DNA of 17,551 nucleotides, taken from JBFHRE01 sp041591895. Its GTDB lineage: Bacteria; Actinomycetota; Acidimicrobiia; Spongiisociales; ZC4RG35. The stretch is from NCBI GenBank assembly GCA_041591895.1, contig JBFHRE010000049.1, forward strand, positions 1 to 17,551. The letters are read 5' to 3'. Below the pieces are notes generated by a model. It had not been told where the DNA came from. It saw nothing but the letters and a program-made list of their open reading frames with translations, and ran no database searches. Shown in pieces: positions 5,344-12,311 of the stretch (positions are counted from its first letter, which is position 1; each line of letters begins with the position of its first letter). A program made the position numbers and the translations under genes.

Positions 5344-7866
5344 TCAGCTTCCGGGGAAATTCGGGTACGCGATACGTTGATGGTAGTGACCGACCAGTGC
5401 GTCGAGGAAGGCGGCCTTGACCTTCGTCAGCTCTCCCATGGTCAGGTCGCACTCCGACAGCTGGCCGTCCACCAGCTTCTCGTCGACCACCCGGTTGATC
5501 ACCTTTGCGATCACGTCCGCCGAGGGGTCCTCGTCCCGGAAGGCTGCCCGACACGCCCCTTCGACCGAGTCGGCCATCATCACGATCGCCATCTCCTTCG
5601 ACTTCGGCTTGTGTCCGGCGTGGCGGAAGTCGTCGATGTCGACATCGCCCCCCCGGCTGGATCGCGCCTTCTCGTAGAAGTAGCGCATCACTCCGTCGCC
5701 GTGGTGGGTGAGAATGCCCTCGGCCACCTCGGTGGGGATCCGGTACCTGCGGGCCAGTTCCAGTCCGTCGATGACATGCCGCCGAATGACATCGGCCGAC
5801 TCCTCGGGACTCAGCTCATCATGCGGATTGGAGATGCCGAATTGGTTCTCGATGAAATACAGGGCGTTCTCCGTCTTGCCGAGGTCGTGGTAGTAGGCCG
5901 CCGCTCGGGCGAGGAGGTTGTTGGCGCCGATCTGTCGGGCGGCGCCATCGGCCAGCGTCCCGACCATCAGCGAGTGGTTGAAGGTTCCGAAGGCCTTCTC
6001 TTGGAGCAACTGGAGCGCGTCGTGGTTGCGGTCGGTGACGTCGAGCAGCCGCAGGGTGGTGGTGATGTCGAACCAGACCTCGAGTGATGCCAGCACCGGC
6101 TGGATGAGGAGGGCGGCGGCCAGAGAAACCCCGAAACCCCAGACGCCGGCGGTCAACACCTCCGACCACGGCGAGATGTCGGGGTCGGTATAGAACAACC
6201 AGGCAGTCGAGGCGGCTATCAGAGAAGCAGCCACGGCCGACACGACCACCGAGTTGCGGTAGGCGTGACGGCTGCTGGCGGATGACACGAACCCGATCGG
6301 GGCCAGCGTGGCGAGGAGGGCGTAGACCGTGATCCCGGTCTGCTGGGTGCCGGCTGCCGTGAGGACGGCCATGGCGAGCGCCATCAGGGTCCCCATCCGG
6401 TTGTCGAACAGGACCGCGGCCAGGTAGCCGAAAGCAACCGCGGGGAGGGCGTAGACGGTGAAGTCGCGCGCCTCCATCGCCAGTGCTCCCCGGACGGCGA
6501 GAGCACCCATCACGAGGAGGATCCCGAACAGCGTCACCATCTTTGGGCGCTCCCAGAACTGAGCCCTGAAGCGAGCGAGGTAATAGCCCAGAACCGCGAC
6601 CAGGACAGTGAGGACCGCAGCGAGGGCGAGTTCGGGAATGGCATCCCCCTCGGCGGCGCCGGTGGCCTGGATGGCCTCGATGTGGAAAGCGTTCAGTTCC
6701 ATACCCTGGTCCACGATCAACTGACCTCGCCGGACCGGCACCATGATCGGGTCGACCTCGGCGGCCGCCGCCTCCTTGGCAGCCTCGGTCGCCTGATCGT
6801 TGGGGATCAGGTTGTGGACCAGGTAGTTGTCGATCACACCGGCGGCCGCGGTCCTTGCTGCGTCACGCAGGTCGGCCGGGAATCCCGGCTGGATCAGCGG
6901 CGGGTTGAGACTGAGGGAATCCTTCTTGGCGAGAAGGTCTTCCTGACGGATCCCGATGTTGAACTCCCCGCCCAACCAGGTCTCGATCGAGAACTCCACC
7001 TGGTCGAGAAGCAGATTCTCCCCGGCCCCGGCCAGACCGGACACGAAATCGCGCCGGGCGAGCGTGACCAGTGTCGAAAGGCTCTCCGGGTCGTCCATTT
7101 GATTGCTCTGCGACACGTCGGCGACCACGTCGTCGATGATCCGGAAGTCCGCCTTGAGGACGAGCGACTCGGACTGGCATTCGGCCGTCCGTCGACAGTC
7201 GACCTCCCGGGTGTCGTCACGCGGAATCACTCCGGACGGTGGGACACCACCGGTGGAGTCGAGCACAATGGTCAGCGTCACCGGGGGCACCTCGAGCGAG
7301 TAGGTCCCGTCGGACGCCGTGGTCGCCCTCACCACCACACCGTCGGCGATCGCCGCCACGCCGATCCCACCGACGCCGAAGTCGTTCCGGTAGGCATCCG
7401 ACTCCGTCTCTTCGAAGATCCCGTCGTCATCCACGTCGAAGAACACCCGTCCAGTGAGCGTCGCCGTAGGTTCCTCGGCGGCGGTGGTGACCGTGCTCTC
7501 GTCCGTCGTCACCGCAGGCGGCTCCGGCTCGGGAATCGCGGCGATGCCGGTCGGTGTCGCGGCGAGGATCGCCGATTCGAGCGACGTGAACAGTTGGGCG
7601 ATGTTGTTCGAGATCAGTTGCTCCGTCTCGCCCAGTCGCCGGTACTGGATCGGCACCTCCGCCGCGGCGGCGTCCCGGGCGGCCTGGGTGGCAGCGGGAT
7701 CCTCGACGTTCTCGTCCCGGGCGGCGTAATAGGCCCGCCGTGCGAGATCGCCCTCGTTGAACGCTCCGGCCGAGGCCGAACGTCCGAACGAGAGCGCGCC
7801 CCAACAGAGCACGACCGTGGACACGAGTGAGATCCCGCGGACCAGCGTCGCCCTATTCACGGCCAT
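5344..7866 (-). CDS. pgpH: PgpH-type 7TM-HD protein, predicted c-di-AMP phosphodiesterase, with an extra Ig-like domain
   Basis: PgpH enzymes are membrane proteins whose cytoplasmic HD domain hydrolyses c-di-AMP to pApA. The 840-residue product has an N-terminal membrane segment (about 11-28) and a long extracytoplasmic 7TMR-HDED-type region (about 40-400). Seven hydrophobic segments follow (about 410-590), then an HD domain. Visible metal/catalytic residues include His631 (FNHSLMV), His660-Asp661 (YYHDLGK), His697 (RRHVID), His721/His722 (LTHHGDG) and Asp766 (MMADSVEGA). Residues about 136-240 interrupt the HDED region with an SdrD/Cna-B-like module (see separate entry). The ATG at 7866 overlaps phoH by 14 bases. 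A GTG two codons later (7860) has better spacing from GAGGA and is an equal alternative. The position between phoH and ybeY equals that of B. subtilis yqfF/pgpH; Mycobacterium lacks the gene there. Confidence 0.92.
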   Translation of the reverse strand: MAVNRATLVRGISLVSTVVLCWGALSFGRSASAGAFNEGDLARRAYYAARDENVEDPAATQAARDAAAAEVPIQYRRLGETEQLISNNIAQLFTSLESAILAATPTGIAAIPEPEPPAVTTDESTVTTAAEEPTATLTGRVFFDVDDDGIFEETESDAYRNDFGVGGIGVAAIADGVVVRATTASDGTYSLEVPPVTLTIVLDSTGGVPPSGVIPRDDTREVDCRRTAECQSESLVLKADFRIIDDVVADVSQSNQMDDPESLSTLVTLARRDFVSGLAGAGENLLLDQVEFSIETWLGGEFNIGIRQEDLLAKKDSLSLNPPLIQPGFPADLRDAARTAAAGVIDNYLVHNLIPNDQATEAAKEAAAAEVDPIMVPVRRGQLIVDQGMELNAFHIEAIQATGAAEGDAIPELALAAVLTVLVAVLGYYLARFRAQFWERPKMVTLFGILLVMGALAVRGALAMEARDFTVYALPAVAFGYLAAVLFDNRMGTLMALAMAVLTAAGTQQTGITVYALLATLAPIGFVSSASSRHAYRNSVVVSAVAASLIAASTAWLFYTDPDISPWSEVLTAGVWGFGVSLAAALLIQPVLASLEVWFDITTTLRLLDVTDRNHDALQLLQEKAFGTFNHSLMVGTLADGAARQIGANNLLARAAAYYHDLGKTENALYFIENQFGISNPHDELSPEESADVIRRHVIDGLELARRYRIPTEVAEGILTHHGDGVMRYFYEKARSSRGGDVDIDDFRHAGHKPKSKEMAIVMMADSVEGACRAAFRDEDPSADVIAKVINRVVDEKLVDGQLSECDLTMGELTKVKAAFLDALVGHYHQRIAYPNFPGS
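7147..7461 (-). other. SdrD/Cna-B-like domain inserted in PgpH (about residues 136-240)
   Basis: The segment opens with TGRVFFDVDDDGIFEE, whose DxDxDG resembles a calcium-binding loop. It continues with a GVGGIGVAA strand pattern, TTASDGTYSLEVPP and a hydrophobic strand, the usual layout of SdrD_B/Cna-B surface-protein repeats. It is preceded by a Thr/Pro/Glu-rich linker (about residues 104-135) and contains two cysteines (224 and 230) that could form a disulphide outside the cell. The boundaries are approximate; this is a reading of motifs, not a profile search. Confidence 0.6.
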
Positions 7867-8824
7867 TGTCCTCGTAGCGTTGGTATGCCTCCACGATGGC
7901 GGCCACGATTCGGTGACGGACCACATCCTTCGAGCTGAGCTCACAGAAGGCCACGCCCGGGATCCCGTCGAGGACCCGGCGCGCCATTGCCAGGCCCGAC
8001 ATCTTCTGACTGGGAAGGTCGGTCTGGGTGACGTCGCCCGTGATGATCATCTTGGAATTGAAGCCGAGCCTGGTGAGAAACATCTTCATTTGCTCCTGCG
8101 AGGTGTTCTGCGCCTCATCCAGCACCACGCAGGCGTCGTTGAGGGTGCGGCCGCGCATGTATGCGAGTGGAGCGATCTCGATGGTGCCCCGATCGAGGAG
8201 GCGGCCGGTCTCGTCCGGCCCGAGCATGTCCCAGAGGGCGTCGTACAGGGGCCGGAGATAGGGGTCGATCTTCTGGGTGAGGTCGCCGGGAAGGAACCCG
8301 AGCCGCTCACCGGCCTCCACGGCCGGACGAGTGAGGATGATCCGGTGTACAGAACCGGATACGAGCGCCTCTACCGCCGCCGCCATGCCGAGATAGGTCT
8401 TGCCGGTACCGGCCGGGCCGATCCCGAAGGTGAGAGTGTTGTCACGGATCGCCTGGATGTAGCGCGCCTGGCCTCTGGTCTTGGCCCTGACCACCTTCCC
8501 CCGTCCAACCGGAATTCCCTCCTGGAGAACCCCCGACGGGCTGGGCACTCGGTCTCGAACCATGTCGAGGACCTGCGAGACCTTGCCGTGGCCGAGGTCC
8601 TGACCTTCCTGGACCAGTATCAGCAGCTCGTTGAGGACGGTTTCGACCGCATCGACGGCCTCAGCCGGGCCGGTCATACCGAACTCATTGCCGCGCGCGA
8701 TCAGGCGCACCGAGGGAAAGGCGGCCTCGATGGTCTTGAGATGCGCGTCCGCCTGACCAAGCAACTCGAGCATGAGGTGGTTGGAGGGGACCCGCAGACG
8801 ACGTTCGGTGAGTTCGAGTGTCAC
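7853..8824 (-). CDS. phoH: PhoH family ATPase
   Basis: PhoH-like P-loop ATPase, thought to act in RNA metabolism because of its conserved linkage to ybeY and related RNA genes. The 323-residue protein has an N-terminal KH-like segment (about 1-75) and then the ATPase domain. Walker A is GPAGTGKT (136-143), the LTRPAVEAGERLGFLPGD block is at 164-181, Walker B VVLDEAQN at 233-240, and ITGDVTQTDLP at 261-271. Length is normal. It starts with GTG at 8824; six bases upstream of a possible start point lies TATCAT, so it may head its own transcript. It overlaps pgpH by 14 bases, implying translational coupling. Confidence 0.95.
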   Translation of the reverse strand: MTLELTERRLRVPSNHLMLELLGQADAHLKTIEAAFPSVRLIARGNEFGMTGPAEAVDAVETVLNELLILVQEGQDLGHGKVSQVLDMVRDRVPSPSGVLQEGIPVGRGKVVRAKTRGQARYIQAIRDNTLTFGIGPAGTGKTYLGMAAAVEALVSGSVHRIILTRPAVEAGERLGFLPGDLTQKIDPYLRPLYDALWDMLGPDETGRLLDRGTIEIAPLAYMRGRTLNDACVVLDEAQNTSQEQMKMFLTRLGFNSKMIITGDVTQTDLPSQKMSGLAMARRVLDGIPGVAFCELSSKDVVRHRIVAAIVEAYQRYEDNGRE

Positions 8825-8836
8825 GCGTTGAGAGAG

Positions 8837-8865
8837 ATGATACGGGCGTGCCCGGATTTTTCGAA
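8837..8865 (-). promoter_or_regulatory. Weak candidate phoH operon promoter
   Basis: On the minus strand TATCAT (8842-8837) lies 12 bases upstream of the phoH GTG, with TTCGAA 17 bases further upstream as a poor -35. The -10 match is reasonable, the -35 is not. Confidence 0.3.
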
Positions 8866-8867
8866 GA

Positions 8868-8881
8868 CCGGATTGCTCCGG
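8868..8881 (-). terminator. Small hairpin after the bldD-like gene
   Basis: CCGGA-GCAA-TCCGG (minus strand) is a perfect five-base stem with a GNRA-type loop, starting about eight bases after the stop codon of the upstream regulator and followed by TCTTCG. It is too short and U-poor to be a confident intrinsic terminator. Confidence 0.25.
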
Positions 8882-8888
8882 CAGTCCC

Positions 8889-9338
8889 TCAGCGGTCTTC
8901 GAATTCAGGCATGGACGACAGCCGTTCCTCCGACAGCATCGAGGAGAGCAGCCTGAGATCGGAGCTACGGATGGCCAGTTCGCGAGGATCGCCCCGCCGC
9001 ATCATCTGGATCGTGCCAAGGTAGCGGTCGATGAGTGCACCGTCGTGCGACTCATCGAGATCCTGTGCGGTCAGATCGATCATCGTGTCCGAAGGCTCGG
9101 ACGGGCGCGGGAGGAGCGAGTCGAGCGGCACGTCGTACGTGGCCGCCAGACGAACCAGCCGCTGGACGGTGAGCGAACGCTCCCCGCGTTCGTAGGCGCC
9201 GACCACCGATGCCTTGAACTCGCCATCGGAGATGGTCTCGACCTCGCTCAGCGACCACCCGCGCGAACGGCGCGCCAAACGCAGCCGGTCACCCAGCGAC
9301 TGGTTGAAGCCGTCGCCGTCTACTTCACCGCTGGCCAC
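8889..9338 (-). CDS. BldD-like XRE-family transcriptional regulator
   Basis: Resembles BldD, the actinobacterial developmental master regulator that dimerises on c-di-GMP. The 149-residue product has an N-terminal XRE helix-turn-helix (about 16-76) with the BldD-style run KASVVGAYERGERSLTVQRL at residues 42-61. A linker ends in LLPRPS. The C-terminal domain contains RYLGTIQ and a c-di-GMP-type motif: Arg115-Gly-Asp117, six residues, Arg124-Ser-Ser-Asp127. In Streptomyces BldD the published motif is RxD-x8-RxxD, so this one is two residues shorter. It starts with GTG at 9338 with GGGAGGG just upstream. It sits alone between rsmE (91 bases) and phoH (64 bases). Homology is confident by eye; c-di-GMP binding is inference, and no sporulation role should be assumed. 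Confidence 0.85.
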   Translation of the reverse strand: MASGEVDGDGFNQSLGDRLRLARRSRGWSLSEVETISDGEFKASVVGAYERGERSLTVQRLVRLAATYDVPLDSLLPRPSEPSDTMIDLTAQDLDESHDGALIDRYLGTIQMMRRGDPRELAIRSSDLRLLSSMLSEERLSSMPEFEDR

Positions 9339-9371
9339 TGAGCCCTCCCTGCTTCCAGCCGATTGATGGTC

Positions 9372-9393
9372 AGTGTACGCACGGGAGGGTGCG
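9372..9393 (-). promoter_or_regulatory. Candidate promoter/inverted repeat upstream of bldD-like gene
   Basis: On the minus strand the -10-like TACACT (9377-9372) is about 33 bases upstream of the GTG start. Directly upstream of it is an imperfect palindrome, CGCAC-CCTCCC-GTGCG. No good -35 is visible. The palindrome could be an autoregulatory site but does not match the published Streptomyces BldD box. Confidence 0.3.
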
Positions 9394-9429
9394 CCGTGTT
9401 GGGCGATGCCAGGTTCGGATTTGGCGATT

Positions 9430-10071
9430 TCAACTGCAAAGGAACAGGGCGGCGGCGCAAACCGCCGCCGTCTCGACCCGGAGGATGTTCCGACCGAGCC
9501 CCAGGCGGATGGCGCCGGGAGGTGTCTCGGCAGGATCGAGACCGCCTTCAGGCCCGATCAGGACGGTGGCCTCGGTCGGTGCCGACCGCAGCGGGGCACC
9601 GCCGGGATCAGCCACGAGGAGAGGCTGGGCAAGGTCACGAATGGCCGACTCCCGGATCGACATCGCCCATGCGCCCCGACTCTGTTCGAGGGCCGACCGC
9701 ATCCAGGCCATGGCCTTGTCGGCCGATGGCGGCCTGCCTTCGGTGTGTTTGGTCCTCACCCATACCAATTCGGCCGCTCCGAGCTCCGTCAATTTCTCCA
9801 CCAGAAATTGGGAGCGATCCTTCGCAGCGGGAGGCGCCACGGCCATCGTGAGCCGCACCGCCGGCGGGGGAACGTCGCGCTCGGATCCACGTTCGACCGA
9901 TCCACCCTGGTACGTCCCTTCGCCGACCCGCCCTGCCCCGTCGGTGTAGGACACGGTTTCTCCGTCTGTCATCCGCAACACCCGTTCGAGATGATGCTTC
10001 TGCACCGGGTCGATCGGGATCGAGCTTCCGGACCAGCTCCCCGCCAGCAACAAGTGGGGAACGTGCGCCAC
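9430..10071 (-). CDS. rsmE: 16S rRNA (uracil1498-N3)-methyltransferase RsmE
   Basis: SPOUT-class enzyme that methylates U1498 of 16S rRNA using S-adenosylmethionine. The 213-residue product has the N-terminal PUA-like region (HHLERVLRMTDGE near 26-38) and the SPOUT signatures VEKLTELGAAELVWVRTKHTE (start about 91), EQSRG, IGPEGGLDPAE and the C-terminal knot LGRNILRVETAA. It is somewhat shorter than the common 230-250 residues, but no motif is missing. The GTG at 10071 shares one base with the dnaJ stop (TAGTG), indicating coupling; the order hrcA-dnaJ-rsmE is conserved in Mycobacterium. Confidence 0.95.
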   Translation of the reverse strand: MAHVPHLLLAGSWSGSSIPIDPVQKHHLERVLRMTDGETVSYTDGAGRVGEGTYQGGSVERGSERDVPPPAVRLTMAVAPPAAKDRSQFLVEKLTELGAAELVWVRTKHTEGRPPSADKAMAWMRSALEQSRGAWAMSIRESAIRDLAQPLLVADPGGAPLRSAPTEATVLIGPEGGLDPAETPPGAIRLGLGRNILRVETAAVCAAALFLCS

Positions 10072-11159
10072 TATCTGCGACGGCGCCGGCGAGAGTCCGA
10101 AGGCTGCTCCTTCCGCAGCTCGGCGAAGCGGCGCAGCAAATCCTCTTCTTCGACCGACAGGTCGGAGGGGATCGTCACCCCGATCTCGATGATGAGATCA
10201 CCGCGACCGCGGCGACCGAGCCGCCCCATGCCCGCCCCCGCAACTCGACGAACGGCTCCCGGTTGGGTCCCGGCAGCCACTTCGAGCCGCTCCGAGCCCC
10301 CCTCGATCAACGGCACCTCGACCGTCGTACCCAATGCCGCCTCTGCGATTCCGATCGACACCCTATGGATAAGGTCGTCTCCGTCTCGTTCGTACCGTGG
10401 ATCCGGCCGAACGGCCACCTCGACATAGAGGTCGCCCGGTACACCTTGCCGGGGAGCGGACTCGCCCTCGCGGTTGAGTCTTAGCCGGGTGCCGGTCGAG
10501 ACGCCTGCCGGAAGCTCGACTTTGACGGATCGCGTCTCCGGATGGACCCCCTGCCCGCCGCAGGCGCCACAGGGAGTGGCGATCAGCTCCCCGGATCCCT
10601 GACAAGTGGGGCAGGTACCGACCGTCTGGATCGTGCCGAGCAGGCTGCGGCGGGCCATCCGCACGACACCGGTCCCACTGCAGGCGCCGCAGTCGATCCG
10701 CCGGCTTCCTGGCTCGGCGCCATCGCCGTTGCACGTCTTACACGTTACGTTCGTTCGGAACGAGACCTCGACGTCACCACCAAAGGCTGCCTGGGCCAGG
10801 TCGACCTCGGCCCTCGCCAGGATGTCCCGGCCTCGGGGGGTGCGGGATGTGCCACCCCCCTGCGAGAACAGCCCGCTGTCACCGAAGACCGAACGAAGCA
10901 GGTCGTCGAACCCGCCGAACCCGGCGCCGAACAGGTCGCCGAGATCGATCGTGTCACCCCGGTCGTACCGTCGGCGGCGGTCGGGGTCGGAGAGCACCTC
11001 ATAGGCCTCGGCGATCTCTCGGAACCGTGAATCCGCGGCCACATCCCCCGGGTTGGCATCCGGATGGGTCTCGCGGGCCAACCGGCGAAATGCCTTCTTG
11101 ATCTCTTCCTGCGAGGCGTCGCGCGGAACCCCCAGGACGGCGTAGTAATCGGTGGCCAT
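10071..11159 (-). CDS. dnaJ: Chaperone protein DnaJ (DnaJ2 type, linked to HrcA)
   Basis: Hsp40 co-chaperone that delivers substrates to DnaK and stimulates its ATPase. The 362-residue protein has a J domain with the HPD triad at 32-34 and a Gly/Phe-rich region (72-103). Four zinc-finger repeats follow, all intact: Cys140/143, Cys157/160, Cys183/186 and Cys197/200. The C-terminal substrate domain contains GDLYVEV and an Arg-rich tail. The ATG at 11159 lies four bases after the hrcA stop; the longer reading would enter hrcA. The gene is under the CIRCE-controlled hrcA promoter, and rsmE follows with a one-base overlap. No dnaK or grpE is in the window, consistent with the actinobacterial arrangement in which a second dnaJ goes with hrcA. 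Confidence 0.96.
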   Translation of the reverse strand: MATDYYAVLGVPRDASQEEIKKAFRRLARETHPDANPGDVAADSRFREIAEAYEVLSDPDRRRRYDRGDTIDLGDLFGAGFGGFDDLLRSVFGDSGLFSQGGGTSRTPRGRDILARAEVDLAQAAFGGDVEVSFRTNVTCKTCNGDGAEPGSRRIDCGACSGTGVVRMARRSLLGTIQTVGTCPTCQGSGELIATPCGACGGQGVHPETRSVKVELPAGVSTGTRLRLNREGESAPRQGVPGDLYVEVAVRPDPRYERDGDDLIHRVSIGIAEAALGTTVEVPLIEGGSERLEVAAGTQPGAVRRVAGAGMGRLGRRGRGDLIIEIGVTIPSDLSVEEEDLLRRFAELRKEQPSDSRRRRRR

Positions 11160-11163
11160 CGAC

Positions 11164-12159
11164 TCAGGAGCCCATCCGGTCGCCAAGCTCCCGGCTCACG
11201 CCTTCCACGGTGGAGATGACCTTCTTGTAGTCCATGCGCATCGGGCCGATCACACCGACGCGGCCCTGCACCCCCGAACCGGGGACGCTCGACGACACCA
11301 CTGCCAGGTCCGTGTCCTCAGCCAGGCCCAATTCGCTCGCGAGCTGGATGGAGGTTCCGGGCGAACGGGCGAGGATTTCGAGCATCCGGGCCTCGCCTTC
11401 GAGAACCTCGAGCACTCGCTGAACCGTGTTGAGGTTGTCCCACACGCTGGCCATCTGATGGGTCCCGCCAACATACAGGTCGGCCGACCGAGTCTCCGCC
11501 TTGCGCAGAGCTTCAACGACCTCCTTGACCACCGGGCGCAGATGGGGATCGACGTCCGACGGAGTCGGCATGACCTCGGCGCCCAGGTCGCAGCCGACGA
11601 CCGCCTGCCCTACGCGCTCCTCGACCCGGTCGAGCTCTGTGGCCGTGACCGGGGCCTGAAATCGCACCAGTTCCTGACAGACTCTGCCCGAGTTGGTCAC
11701 AACCACCAGGAGAGCGGTATTGGCCGCCAACTGAACCACGTTGAACGCCCGAACCTGTTCCCCGATCGGTCCCGACGTGACTGCCACAGCCGGAAAGTGG
11801 GTCATCTCGGACAGAAGATCGGCAGTGGCCTTCAGCAGCCTCCCGAGCTCCAACTGCACCGACGAGAAGAATCCGGCGATGCGGTTTTGGGTTGCCACCC
11901 GGAGACGGGTCGGTCCGAGGTGATCGACGTAGTACCGATACGCCTTGGAGGTCGGCACCCGACCGGCAGATGTGTGCGGCTGAACGGCGTATCCGTCTCG
12001 CTCAAGAGCGGCGAGGTCGTTTCGAATCGTTGCGCCCGAGACTCCCAGGCCGGTTGCGTCGAGCACCGCGCGCGAACTCACAGGCTCTCCGGTGCGGATG
12101 TGCTCCTCGACCAGAGCCTTGAGAATGTCATCTCGACGGTCGTCGAACACGTCTTCCAT
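11164..12159 (-). CDS. hrcA: Heat-inducible transcription repressor HrcA
   Basis: Repressor that binds the CIRCE operator and turns down chaperone genes until heat stress titrates its folding aid. The 331-residue protein has the N-terminal winged helix (RRDDILKALVEEHIRTGEPVSS from about residue 8, ATIRNDLAALERDGY, HTSAGRVPTSKAYRYYVD). It ends in the family motif VGVIGPMRMDYKKVISTVEGVSREL. Length is normal. The ATG at 12159 fits the family start; the frame is open upstream but only through the CIRCE/promoter region. A CIRCE sequence 13 bases upstream shows autoregulation, and dnaJ and rsmE follow in the same operon. Confidence 0.97.
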   Translation of the reverse strand: MEDVFDDRRDDILKALVEEHIRTGEPVSSRAVLDATGLGVSGATIRNDLAALERDGYAVQPHTSAGRVPTSKAYRYYVDHLGPTRLRVATQNRIAGFFSSVQLELGRLLKATADLLSEMTHFPAVAVTSGPIGEQVRAFNVVQLAANTALLVVVTNSGRVCQELVRFQAPVTATELDRVEERVGQAVVGCDLGAEVMPTPSDVDPHLRPVVKEVVEALRKAETRSADLYVGGTHQMASVWDNLNTVQRVLEVLEGEARMLEILARSPGTSIQLASELGLAEDTDLAVVSSSVPGSGVQGRVGVIGPMRMDYKKVISTVEGVSRELGDRMGS

Positions 12160-12169
12160 GTCCGGGGTC

Positions 12170-12199
12170 AGGTTAGCGCTCGACCATGGAGAGTGATAA
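12170..12199 (-). promoter_or_regulatory. hrcA promoter embedded in CIRCE
   Basis: On the minus strand TTATCA (12199-12194) and TAACCT (12175-12170) are separated by 18 bases, with the hrcA ATG ten bases further on and no clear ribosome binding site. The -35 coincides with the outer CIRCE half-site and the -10 overlaps the inner one, so bound HrcA would block RNA polymerase directly. Confidence 0.6.
12173..12199. promoter_or_regulatory. CIRCE operator (HrcA binding site)
   Basis: TTAGCGCTC, nine bases, GAGTGATAA. This matches the consensus TTAGCACTC-N9-GAGTGCTAA at 16 of 18 positions, with one change in each half-site. Its place directly upstream of hrcA makes the assignment strong. Confidence 0.93.
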
Positions 12200-12276
12200 G
12201 ACCCGGGGCCGGACCATCGCGTCCCGAGGCCGGATGCCGTTGGTGCGAGTGGTTGTGTACTGCGCCTCCAGACCCC

Positions 12277-12305
12277 TTGCGTAATGATGTAATAACTATT
12301 ACATT
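12277..12305 (+). promoter_or_regulatory. Promoter of the RHH-like gene (TTGCGT / TACATT)
   Basis: TTGCGT at 12277-12282, a 17-base spacer, and TACATT at 12300-12305, followed by six bases and the ATG at 12312. Spacing and the TAnnnT -10 predict a leaderless transcript. The spacer and -10 are overlapped by the palindrome at 12287-12304. Confidence 0.55.
12287..12304. promoter_or_regulatory. Perfect 18-bp AT-rich palindrome over a promoter (likely operator)
   Basis: ATGTAATA-AC-TATTACAT has perfect eight-base arms and is strikingly AT-rich for this GC-rich DNA. It covers the spacer end and -10 of the promoter of the downstream gene, whose product has a ribbon-helix-helix-like C-terminus, so autoregulation is a reasonable guess. 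Confidence 0.6.
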
Positions 12306-12311
12306 TCCACC

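Noticed and set aside
8843..8860. Plus-strand hairpin CGGG-CGTG-CCCG followed by a T run as an intrinsic terminator
   Set aside because: No plus-strand gene ends here; the stem is only four to five bases and is probably incidental to the phoH upstream region.
9339..9429. BldD-box-like autoregulatory site
   Set aside because: A search by eye for the published palindromic consensus found no acceptable match; only an unrelated short inverted repeat is present.
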